From Pseudomonadota bacterium (lineage in GTDB: Bacteria; Pseudomonadota; Alphaproteobacteria; JAAXGF01), in assembly GCA_022563655.1 (NCBI GenBank), contig JADFMW010000121.1, positions 1 to 8,323 of the forward strand: a stretch of 8,323 nucleotides of DNA, in the 5' to 3' direction. Each line of letters starts with the position of its first letter. Position 1 is the stretch's first letter. Under the pieces are notes generated by a model. The model saw only the letters and a program-made list of their open reading frames with translations, was not told where the DNA came from and ran no database searches. Shown piece by piece: positions 1 to 5,237 of the stretch. A program made the translations under genes and the position numbers.

Positions 1-1
1 G

Positions 2-388
2 CCGAGTGCCGCCGAGCTGCTGCGCATCGCCCGCGAGACCCTGGTCGGCGAGCTGCTGCCCCTGTTGCCCGAGGAGCGCAAGCTCGACGTGCTGATCATC
101 GCCAACGTCATGGCCATCGCCGCGCGCGAGGCGGCGTTCGGCGACGCCCCGCTGCGCGCCGAGCTGGCCCGGCTCGCGGCGCTCTACGATGAGGCGCCGC
201 CGCCCGACGAGCCCCTCGCCGCATCGGTCGAGCGCCTGTCGCGCCGGCTCGCCGCCGACCTGCGCCGCGGCGCCTTCGAGGACGACGCGGCCAAGCTCGC
301 CGAAGTCAAGGCGCACCTGCTCGAGGTCACGCTCCAGAAGCTGCGCGAGAACAACCCGCGCTACTTGGAGGCGGAGGGGTTCGAGTGA
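2..388 (+). CDS. DUF6285-like protein, C-terminal part (5' end outside window)
   Basis: The frame is open from the left edge to a TGA at 386-388, giving about 128 residues; the true start lies upstream, and the TTG at 65 is only an internal Leu codon. The protein is helical and rich in Ala, Leu, Glu and Arg. The segment VLIIANVMAIAAREAAFGDA followed by charged helices and a closing KLRENNPRYLEAEGFE resembles the small DUF6285 family, which characteristically ends in K-L-x-x-x-N-P-R-Y-L. From memory of that family, such genes sit beside an aminoglycoside-phosphotransferase-like kinase and an acyl-CoA dehydrogenase; those would lie left of this window and cannot be seen. No catalytic residues, signal peptide or membrane segment are visible. 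The molecular function is unknown. The last 28 bp overlap the convergent oxyR gene. The coding call is firm and the family call moderate. Confidence 0.75.
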   Translation, partial: PSAAELLRIARETLVGELLPLLPEERKLDVLIIANVMAIAAREAAFGDAPLRAELARLAALYDEAPPPDEPLAASVERLSRRLAADLRRGAFEDDAAKLAEVKAHLLEVTLQKLRENNPRYLEAEGFE

Positions 389-1308
389 GGCGGGAGCGGC
401 GTTGCGAGCTCGTCGCGGAAGAACTCGGCGAGTAGGGCGAACTCGTGCTTGCGCGGCGAGGAGGGGCGCCAGGCGAAGCCGATTTTTCGCGACGTGCCCT
501 TGCCTTCGAGCGGGCGCGCCTCGACGCGGGTTCCGCGGGCGATGCCGGCGTCGATCGCCATTTTGGGCAGCAGGGTCAGCCCGAGGCCGTTATCGACCAT
601 CTGCACCAGCGTGTGCAGGCTTGAGGCTTGGAACTCGGCCGCGCCGGGGTGGCGCGCCGTGTCGCACGCGCTCAGGGCGTGGTCGCGCAAGCAATGGCCT
701 TCCTCGAGCAGCAAAACCTCCTCGCCCTCGAGATCGGCGCCGGTCAGGCGCTCCTTGGCGGCGAAGCCGTGGCCCCTGGGGAAGGCGACCCAGAACGGGT
801 CCTCGGCGAACAGGTGCGTCTCGAACCCCGGCGTCGGGTAGGGAAACGCAATCAGCAGGAGGTCGAGATCGCCCGCGGCCAGTCCGTCGATCAATCGCCC
901 CGTCTGCTCCTCGCGCAGATAGAGCTTGAGCTCCGGATAGGCGCTCCTGAGCGCCGGCAGCACCCGCGGCAGCAGAAAGGGACCGATGGTCGGGATCACT
1001 CCGAGGCGTATCGACCCCGCGAGCGGCGCGCCCGAGGCGGTGACGAGATCGACGATCGCTTCGGCGTCGGTGAGCACTTTTCGCGCGCGGGCGACAATAT
1101 CGGTGCCCAACGGCGTCAGCATGACCGAGCGCCGGGTGCGCTCGATCAGGACCTTGCCGAGCAGGGTTTCGAGCTCCTTGATGCTGGCGCTCATGCTCGA
1201 TTGGGTAATCAGGCACGCCTCCGCCGCGCGCCCGAAATGGCCATGGTCGGCGACCGCGACCAGATGGCGGAGCTGCCTCATCGATGGCAATGGGACGAGA
1301 GCGGGCAT
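361..1308 (-). CDS. oxyR: OxyR, LysR-type hydrogen peroxide-sensing transcriptional regulator
   Basis: This 315-residue protein has the LysR layout: an N-terminal winged helix-turn-helix (about residues 10-68, with FGRAAEACLITQSSMSASIK as the DNA-binding helices) and a two-lobed regulatory domain (about 98-300). The OxyR assignment rests on the redox segment LLLEEGHCLRDHALSAC: Cys206 and Cys215 are nine residues apart, as are Cys199 and Cys208 of E. coli OxyR, which form the peroxide-induced disulfide. TLLPKMAID also matches OxyR. ATG 1308 was chosen because alphaproteobacterial OxyR proteins usually carry a short extension ending near LPxxRQLRxLVA; Met10 (codon 1279-1281) is the alternative, and neither has a good Shine-Dalgarno. 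The gene is divergent from dps and the peroxiredoxin gene, which are plausible targets. Its 3' end overlaps the convergent DUF6285-like gene. Confidence 0.95.
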   Translation of the reverse strand: MPALVPLPSMRQLRHLVAVADHGHFGRAAEACLITQSSMSASIKELETLLGKVLIERTRRSVMLTPLGTDIVARARKVLTDAEAIVDLVTASGAPLAGSIRLGVIPTIGPFLLPRVLPALRSAYPELKLYLREEQTGRLIDGLAAGDLDLLLIAFPYPTPGFETHLFAEDPFWVAFPRGHGFAAKERLTGADLEGEEVLLLEEGHCLRDHALSACDTARHPGAAEFQASSLHTLVQMVDNGLGLTLLPKMAIDAGIARGTRVEARPLEGKGTSRKIGFAWRPSSPRKHEFALLAEFFRDELATPLPPHSNPSASK

Positions 1309-1315
1309 GGTGGCG

Positions 1316-1372
1316 CTATTGATCGGAAAAAATGATCTATATCATGGAAACAACTCATTTCACAAATTATAT
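1316..1372. promoter_or_regulatory. Divergent oxyR/dps control region with candidate OxyR operator
   Basis: This AT-rich block within the 126-bp divergent spacer holds overlapping dyads. ATTGATC (1318-1324) and GATCTAT (1334-1340) form an inverted repeat with 6 of 7 positions matching and a 9-bp spacer. ATGATCTATATCAT (1332-1345) is a near-palindrome with ATGAT/ATCAT arms. Such interrupted dyads fit the T-N11-A type sites of LysR regulators. Possible promoter elements towards oxyR are TTGTGA (complement of 1360-1365) and TATAGA (complement of 1336-1341), spaced 18 bp. Towards dps, TTGATC (1319-1324) and TATCAT (1340-1345) are only 15 bp apart; a second AT-rich -10-like stretch lies at 1365-1372. 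If correct, OxyR would cover its own promoter and the dps promoter. The dyads are seen directly; OxyR binding and the promoter assignments are inferred. Confidence 0.5.
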
Positions 1373-1394
1373 CCCGGCGCCTATCTTCCTCGTG

Positions 1395-1417
1395 TCGGGC
1401 CGGATGGCCGGCCCCGA
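1395..1417 (+). other. GC-rich hairpin in the dps 5' leader
   Basis: GGGCCGG (1397-1403) pairs perfectly with CCGGCCC (1408-1414) around the loop ATGG. Two further pairs (T1395-A1417 and C1396-G1416) form if C1415 is bulged. The stem ends five bases before AAGGAGAG (1422-1428/1429), the strong dps Shine-Dalgarno, so it lies inside the dps mRNA leader if transcription begins in the AT-rich block upstream. It could stabilise the message or affect ribosome access. It has no T-tract, so a simple intrinsic terminator is unlikely. Confidence 0.45.
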
Positions 1418-1434
1418 TCCCAAGGAGAGCCATC

Positions 1435-1911
1435 ATGAACGCACCCATAGACATCGGCATCGGCGACGAGGACCGGCGCAAGATCGCCGACGGCCTGTCG
1501 CGCGTGTTGGCGGACACCTACACGCTCTACGTCAAGACCCACGGCTTCCATTGGAACGTCACGGGGCCGTTGTTCAACACCCTGCATCTGATGTTCGAGC
1601 AGCAATACACCGAGCTCGCACTGGCGGTCGATGCGATCGCCGAGCGCATTCGCGCCCTGGGCCACCCGGCGCCCGCCAGCTACGCGCAGTTCGCCGAGCT
1701 CAAGAGCATCGACGAAGAGACGGGCGTGCCGGCGGCGGAGGAGATGATCCGGCAGCTGACCGCCGATCAGGAAACCGTGGCGCGCACGGCGCGCTCGGTG
1801 TTCCCGATCGCCGACGCGGCCAACGACGAGGCGACCGCCGATCTGCTCACCCAGCGCCTGCTGGTTCACGAGAAGACCGCCTGGATGCTGCGCAGCATGC
1901 TCGGGCAATGA
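1435..1911 (+). CDS. dps: Dps ferritin-like DNA-protection protein
   Basis: This 158-residue cytoplasmic four-helix-bundle protein belongs to the Dps/mini-ferritin family. Known members assemble as dodecamers, oxidise Fe(II) with hydrogen peroxide at inter-subunit sites and store the iron, which suppresses hydroxyl-radical chemistry. The ferroxidase signature is visible: His39 in FHWNVTGP, His51, Glu55, Asp66 and Glu70 in VDAIAER, matching the H-H-D/E-D-E spacing of E. coli Dps. The N-terminal tail is short and acidic (MNAPIDIGIGDED) and lacks the Lys-rich extension of E. coli Dps, so strong DNA binding through that tail is doubtful. A good Shine-Dalgarno (AAGGAGAG) supports the start. The gene is divergent from oxyR and 23 bp upstream of a peroxiredoxin gene, consistent with a peroxide-induced operon. 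Confidence 0.95.
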   Translation: MNAPIDIGIGDEDRRKIADGLSRVLADTYTLYVKTHGFHWNVTGPLFNTLHLMFEQQYTELALAVDAIAERIRALGHPAPASYAQFAELKSIDEETGVPAAEEMIRQLTADQETVARTARSVFPIADAANDEATADLLTQRLLVHEKTAWMLRSMLGQ

Positions 1912-1934
1912 AATTTTGAATGAGGAGAACAGTC

Positions 1935-2456
1935 ATGACCAGAGTTCCACACGCCACCCTGCACACCCGCGTGCGCAACGACGCGCTCGGCGGCCCCAAC
2001 CCGTTCGAATGGAAGGCGCTGACCAGCGACGACGTCTTCAAGGGCAAGCGCATTGTTCTGTTTGCGCTCCCCGGCGCCTTCACGCCGACGTGCTCGACGA
2101 GCCATCTGCCGCGCTACGAGGAGCTTTACGACGAGTTCAAGCGGCTCGGCATCGACGAGGTCGTCTGCCTCGCGGTCAACGACGCCTTCGTCATGTACCA
2201 GTGGGGCAGGAGCCAGAACGCCGAGAAGGTGTTCCTGCTGCCCGATGGCAACGCAGAGTTCACGCGCAAGATGGGCATGCTGGTCGACAAGGGCAATCTC
2301 GGCTTCGGCATGCGCAGCTGGCGCTACGCCATGTACGTGGTCGACGGCGAGATCGAGAAGATGTTCGTCGAGAAGGGCTTCGGGGACAATTGCCCCGACG
2401 ATCCCTTCGAGGTATCGGACGCCGATACCATGCTCGCCTACCTCAAATCCCAATAG
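1935..2456 (+). CDS. Prx5-type peroxiredoxin (thiol peroxidase)
   Basis: This 173-residue peroxiredoxin of the Prx5 subfamily reduces hydrogen peroxide and organic hydroperoxides through a peroxidatic cysteine. The active-site motif is PGAFTPTCSTSHLP: Pro46, Thr50 and Cys53 form the P-x-x-x-T-x-x-C motif. Arg130 in SWRYAMYVVDG fits the conserved active-site Arg. Cys153 in GFGDNCPDDPF lies where human PRDX5 has its resolving cysteine, so an atypical 2-Cys mechanism is possible; Cys78 is the other cysteine. There is no signal peptide, so it should be cytosolic. ATG 1935 was preferred over the in-frame ATG 1920 because AGGAGA (1922-1927) is an ideal Shine-Dalgarno for 1935 and would be coding from 1920. 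It follows dps closely and is probably cotranscribed with it under OxyR. The electron donor is not encoded here. Confidence 0.93.
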   Translation: MTRVPHATLHTRVRNDALGGPNPFEWKALTSDDVFKGKRIVLFALPGAFTPTCSTSHLPRYEELYDEFKRLGIDEVVCLAVNDAFVMYQWGRSQNAEKVFLLPDGNAEFTRKMGMLVDKGNLGFGMRSWRYAMYVVDGEIEKMFVEKGFGDNCPDDPFEVSDADTMLAYLKSQ

Positions 2457-2472
2457 GGTTGGCGCATGGGCA

Positions 2473-2493
2473 GGGGAGGGCATCGTCTTCCCC
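2473..2493 (+). terminator. Candidate terminator hairpin after the peroxiredoxin gene
   Basis: GGGGAGGGC (2473-2481) pairs with GTCTTCCCC (2485-2493) around the three-base loop ATC, giving nine pairs including two G-U. It starts 16 bases after the peroxiredoxin stop codon, where an operon end is expected. No U-tract follows, so it is not a classical intrinsic terminator; it may act as a 3' end stabiliser or assist Rho. The remaining bases to 2567 show nothing else convincing. Confidence 0.4.
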
Positions 2494-2567
2494 GTCCGGT
2501 GCGCGCGCCCGACCCCGCGTGTATTCCCGCGCCCTGGGGCGGCCTCGGCGCACTTCATGAGACCGCC

Positions 2568-2649
2568 CGCCTTCGCTAAGGCGCCGGCGTGGCATTCGCC
2601 TTCGCACCTGGTTTCATTCCGCCTCGCTGCGCAGCAGCGAAGGCGAATG
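2568..2649. repeat. Cluster of related palindromes (REP-like) next to tRNA-Ser
   Basis: Three copies of the 9-mer CGCCTTCGC are visible: direct at 2568-2576 and 2597-2605, and inverted at 2637-2645. They build three structures. CGCCTT/AAGGCG (2568-2583) is a hairpin with loop CGCT. CATTCGCCTTCGC (2593-2605) is a perfect 13-bp inverted repeat with 2637-2649. CGCTGC/GCAGCG (2625-2639) is a hairpin extended by GCCT/AGGC with one bulged A (2621-2644). The second and third compete for the same bases and abut or enter the tRNA 3' end, so they could influence tRNA termination or 3' processing on the minus strand. The pattern resembles intergenic palindromic repeats dispersed in GC-rich proteobacterial genomes; dispersal cannot be shown from one window. 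Confidence 0.6.
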
Positions 2650-2738
2650 GCGGATGGGGTGGGATTCGAACCCACGAGGGGCTGTTCACCCCTGCCGGTT
2701 TTCAAGACCGGTGCCTTAAACCGCTCGGCCACCCATCC
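2648..2738 (-). tRNA. tRNA-Ser (anticodon UGA), CCA encoded
   Basis: Read on the minus strand, the acceptor arms GGATGGG and CCCATCC pair completely, followed by discriminator G (2651) and an encoded CCA (2648-2650). The T arm GTGGG-TTCGAAT-CCCAC is perfect. The anticodon stem CCGGT/ACCGG encloses CTTGAAA, with anticodon TGA at 2702-2704, reading UCA (and by wobble other UCN) serine codons. The D region has GGCCGAGCGGTTTAAGGC. The long variable region between the anticodon and T arms is typical of class II tRNA-Ser. The total is 91 nt including CCA. It stands alone, transcribed opposite to both flanking operons. Confidence 0.97.
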
Positions 2739-3072
2739 TGTGTAATGTTATCAATGGATTATGCGCCGGTTTCGCAGCTTTGGTACAGGACCAGATCGCC
2801 GATTGCAACCTGCTTGCAAGCCTGACGGCCGGCGAGCGCGCGCACGTGCCTAGAGCGTGCACGGAGCACGGTGCGCCGCTCGCCTCGAAGGCTCTCGCGA
2901 CGGGCAACGCCGTGAACCACGCGGTGTCGCCAACCCAGCGCCGGACGGCAGAGAGTGATTCCTTTGCCGGCAAGTGTGGTGTTATGCTGTGCCCGAACGA
3001 TGGGGCTTGGTCGCCGGCAGGCGGCGCTTGGACCTCATTGTCCGCTAGGCTCGCTAAGGGAGGGATGCCAAG
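2739..3072. other. Gene-free intergenic region upstream of the ABC operon
   Basis: This stretch separates the outward tRNA-Ser from the ABC operon. The open frames crossing it lack plausible start signals and resemble no protein family I know, so I treat it as non-coding. It contains two TTGCAA palindromes at 2803-2808 and 2814-2819, exactly 11 bp apart; the second is the core of the perfect 10-bp palindrome GCTTGCAAGC (2812-2821). There is an interrupted stem GAGCG-GCAC/GTGC-CGCTC at 2853-2881. A perfect palindrome TTGCCGGCAA sits at 2964-2973, with the -10-like TATGCT (2983-2988) just downstream. The end carries the purine-rich ribosome binding site AAGGGAGGG before the ATG at 3073. A promoter for the operon is expected near 2960-2990, but no convincing -35/-10 pair is visible. 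Confidence 0.45.
2758..2763 (-). promoter_or_regulatory. Possible -10 element of tRNA-Ser
   Basis: On the minus strand CATAAT matches the sigma-70 -10 consensus at five of six positions and lies 19 bases upstream of the tRNA 5' end, a normal leader distance. No good -35 hexamer is seen 16-18 bp further upstream, so the call is weak. Confidence 0.35.
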
Positions 3073-4041
3073 ATGACCAAATTATTCAAGACATTGCGTT
3101 ATGCCGTGCTCGGCGCCGTGGCTGGCGCGGCGGCACTCATCGCGGGTACGGCCGACGCGAGGGTGCTGGTGCTCTACACCGCGTCCAACCCCAAGATCGA
3201 AAAAGATATCTTGGCGGCGTTCAAGAAGGCGTATCCGGACATCGAGCTGAAGTCGGTGAACGGGTCCACCGGTCCGATGACCGAGCGCGCCATCGCGGAG
3301 AAGGAGAATCCGCAGGCCGACGTCATTTGGATGATCAACAATATCGCGCTGGACCAGTTGAAGGAAGCCGGCGCATTGGAGCCGTACGAGCCCAAGGACA
3401 GCCCGATCGGCGACGCATTCAAGGATCCCGACGGGTTCTGGGTGGCCCACAACGCCACGGTCATGGGGCTCGCCGTCAACATCAAGCGGCTCAAGGAAGA
3501 GAAGCTGCCGATGCCGACCACGTGGGAGGACCTGATCAAGCCGGTCTACAAGGGCCAGATCACCATCGCGGCGCCCACCAAGTCGGGCACCGGCTACAGT
3601 ATTATGAGCACGCTGGTCGACGCGTTCGGCTGGAACTTCATCGACAACCTTCACCAGAACATCTTCCAGTACAACGAGAGCGGCAGCGCCGCCGCGCGCC
3701 AAGCGGGCCGGGGCGAGACCGTGATCGGCCTCAGTTACGATACCGCCCTGTTGCAGCAGGTACGCGCCGGCGTCGGGGTGGAAATGGTCATCGGCAGGAT
3801 CTCGCCGAATGTGCTCGAGGGCGGCGGCCTGCTGGCCGGCGCGCCGCATCCGACGGAGGCCAAGCTGTTCCTCGACTGGCTGTTCAGCGAGGAGGCCGCC
3901 AAGGTCTTCGGCCCGTCCGTCGGCGCCGCCGCCGTGCAAGGCTATGGCAGCGTCGATATGTCCAAGGTGCATTTGTGGAAGATGCGCCGGCCGGTGGACG
4001 CCAACGAGTTCAAGCGGCAGTGGGCGGCGAAGTACGAGTAA
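3073..4041 (+). CDS. ABC transporter periplasmic substrate-binding protein (Fe3+/2-AEP/sugar-phosphate group)
   Basis: This 322-residue exported binding protein has a basic start (MTKLFKTLR), a hydrophobic core and a likely signal peptidase I site after ADA at about residue 29. The mature part is a two-lobed type II binding protein of the group containing FbpA, AfuA and the aminoethylphosphonate binders: LVLYTASNPK at the N-terminus, NGSTGPM (63-69), ADVIWM (82-87), TTWEDL (149-154), SGTGYSIMST (171-180), NESGSAA (201-207), GETVIGLSYD (214-223) and LFLDWLFSEEAA (265-276). Ser/Thr- and Gly-rich loops such as GSTG, SGTG and SGS are typical of anion or phosphate contacts. No adjacent Tyr-Tyr pair of the FbpA ferric site is present, so an iron role is unlikely. 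The start has a strong ribosome binding site. It is the first gene of the operon. The ligand is unproven; a sugar phosphate or phosphonate is inferred. Confidence 0.9.
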   Translation: MTKLFKTLRYAVLGAVAGAAALIAGTADARVLVLYTASNPKIEKDILAAFKKAYPDIELKSVNGSTGPMTERAIAEKENPQADVIWMINNIALDQLKEAGALEPYEPKDSPIGDAFKDPDGFWVAHNATVMGLAVNIKRLKEEKLPMPTTWEDLIKPVYKGQITIAAPTKSGTGYSIMSTLVDAFGWNFIDNLHQNIFQYNESGSAAARQAGRGETVIGLSYDTALLQQVRAGVGVEMVIGRISPNVLEGGGLLAGAPHPTEAKLFLDWLFSEEAAKVFGPSVGAAAVQGYGSVDMSKVHLWKMRRPVDANEFKRQWAAKYE

Positions 4042-4072
4042 TCGCTCGCAGCCTGGGATGAGCTGCTGACGG

Positions 4073-4103
4073 AACGCCGCGTCCCGTCGCGGGGCGCGGC
4101 GTT
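4073..4103 (+). terminator. Strong intercistronic hairpin between the binding-protein and ATPase genes
   Basis: AACGCCGCG (4073-4081) pairs with CGCGGCGTT (4095-4103). The stem continues through a T-G wobble (4082/4094) and CCCG/CGGG (4083-4086/4090-4093) to the loop TCG, giving 14 pairs without a bulge. It begins 31 bases after the binding-protein stop and ends 24 bases before the chosen ATPase start. Only TTT adjoins the stem, so termination would be partial at best. In many ABC operons such a structure stabilises the upstream binding-protein mRNA or attenuates transcription, making the binding protein more abundant than the membrane parts. The structure is seen directly; the role is inferred. 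Confidence 0.65.
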
Positions 4104-4127
4104 TCGCTGGCAGTGGGGGAGCTCGGT

Positions 4128-5237
4128 GTGGCGCAGCTGTCGCTTCGCGGCATCACCAAGAGATTCGGCGCGGTCACCGCCGTCGACGACGTCTCGCTCG
4201 ACATCGCCTCGGGCGAGTTCGTCACACTGGTCGGCGCCAGCGGCTGCGGCAAGACCACCCTGTTGAGGATCATCGCCGGCTTCACCAAGGCCGATGCGGG
4301 CGAGTTGACCATCGAAGGCAAGCGGGTCGAAGGCGTGCCGCCGAGCAAGCGCGATGTCGGCTTCGTGTTCCAGTCCTATGCCTTGTTTCCCACCAAGACG
4401 GTCGCCGACAACATCGGCTTCTCGTTGAGCATCCGGCACCGGCCCAAGGCCGAGATCGCCGAGCGCGTCAAGGAGCTGTGCAGTCTCACCCAGCTCTCGG
4501 GGATGGAGGATCGCTACCCGCACGAGCTGTCGGGCGGGCAGCAGCAGCGCGTCGCGCTGGCGCGGGCGTTGGCGCCGAACCCGATGATCCTGCTCCTCGA
4601 CGAGCCGCTGTCGGCGCTCGACGCGAAGATCCGCGCTCTGTTGCGTTCGGAGATCCGGGCCGTGGTCGACCGCCTGGGCATCACGACCGTCTACGTCACC
4701 CATGACCAGGAAGAGGCTCTGTCGATCTCGCAACGGGTGGCGGTGATGAACGAGGGGCGGTTTCTTCAGGTCGGCACCCCGATGGACGTCTACCTCAAGC
4801 CGTCCAACCGCTTCGTGGCCAATTTCATCGGCATCAGCAACAATCTGAGCGGACGGCCGATCGACGGCGGCCAGGTCGAGGTCGAGGGCCGGCCGGTTCA
4901 GGCCCGGGTGCCCGAGGGGCTGCTCGGGCGAGACAGCTGCGATTTGTGCGTGCGGCCCGAGAACATCGACATCTCGCGCCCCAGCGACGGGTCCGACGCC
5001 ATGGCCGGCAAGCTGACCTCGTTCGTGTTCCTGGGGCAGATGGTTCGCGCGCGTATCGCCACGCAAGCCGGCCAGGAGCTGGTGGTCGACACCTCGACCT
5101 CGCATTGGCTGGCCAACGGCCTTGCCGTGGGGGATCCGGTGGCTTGGTCGATTCGGCCCGACAGCGCCATCATTTTCGCCCCCGACGACGCGTCCGGTTC
5201 GGCCGCCGACGAAGACCCGGCGCCGGGCGCGTCATGA
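4128..5237 (+). CDS. ABC transporter ATP-binding protein (PotA/FbpC/PhnT-like)
   Basis: This 369-residue cytoplasmic ATPase should drive the import system. All nucleotide-binding motifs are intact: Walker A GASGCGKT (36-43), Q-loop Gln82 in FVFQSYALFP, signature LSGGQ (134-138), Walker B ILLLDEP (154-160), D-loop SALD (162-165) and switch His192 in VTHDQEEA. After about residue 235 follows a C-terminal region of TOBE type (CVRPENIDI, FLGQMVRARI, WSIRPDSAIIF), as in the CUT1, spermidine, iron and phosphonate ATPases. The chosen start is GTG 4128 (MAQLSLRGITKRFG), with GGGGGAG at 4115-4121 six bases upstream. The alternative GTG 4113 lacks a ribosome binding site. The stop overlaps the permease start as ATGA, indicating translational coupling. 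The last residues are an acidic, Ala/Pro-rich tail. Confidence 0.95.
   Translation: MAQLSLRGITKRFGAVTAVDDVSLDIASGEFVTLVGASGCGKTTLLRIIAGFTKADAGELTIEGKRVEGVPPSKRDVGFVFQSYALFPTKTVADNIGFSLSIRHRPKAEIAERVKELCSLTQLSGMEDRYPHELSGGQQQRVALARALAPNPMILLLDEPLSALDAKIRALLRSEIRAVVDRLGITTVYVTHDQEEALSISQRVAVMNEGRFLQVGTPMDVYLKPSNRFVANFIGISNNLSGRPIDGGQVEVEGRPVQARVPEGLLGRDSCDLCVRPENIDISRPSDGSDAMAGKLTSFVFLGQMVRARIATQAGQELVVDTSTSHWLANGLAVGDPVAWSIRPDSAIIFAPDDASGSAADEDPAPGAS

Noticed and set aside
189..929. Open frames on the plus strand across oxyR (189-929, 449-841, 628-1335)
   Set aside because: The translations are Arg/Pro/Ala-rich with no family features. The minus strand encodes a complete OxyR with conserved cysteines and helix-turn-helix.
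1920..1934. Upstream ATG (1920) for the peroxiredoxin
   Set aside because: The extra codons coincide with the ribosome binding site AGGAGA that is correctly spaced for ATG 1935.
2648..2738. tRNA-Ser as an integration (att) site of a genomic island
   Set aside because: I found no second copy of the tRNA 3' end in the window, no integrase gene and no change in composition on either side.
2780..3076. Small protein gene in the region upstream of the binding-protein gene
   Set aside because: The frame has no ribosome binding site, its composition is mixed without any recognisable motif, and it would run over the binding-protein ribosome binding site.
4113..4127. Upstream GTG (4113) for the ATPase
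   Set aside because: The extra five codons contain the GGGGGAG ribosome binding site suited to GTG 4128, and nothing precedes 4113 that could serve as one.
3942..5105. Long open frame on the minus strand opposite the ATPase gene (also 4898-6115 and 6437-7582 on the minus strand)
   Set aside because: These are high-GC shadow frames of the ATPase, permease and TIM-barrel genes. The translations are rich in Arg, Gly, His and Asp, match no known family, and the opposite strand has unmistakable conserved motifs.
4946..5233. N-terminal extension of the permease to 4946
   Set aside because: This part is the out-of-frame shadow of the ATPase coding sequence. The ATG at 5234 begins the typical basic-then-hydrophobic permease N-terminus and overlaps the ATPase stop as ATGA.
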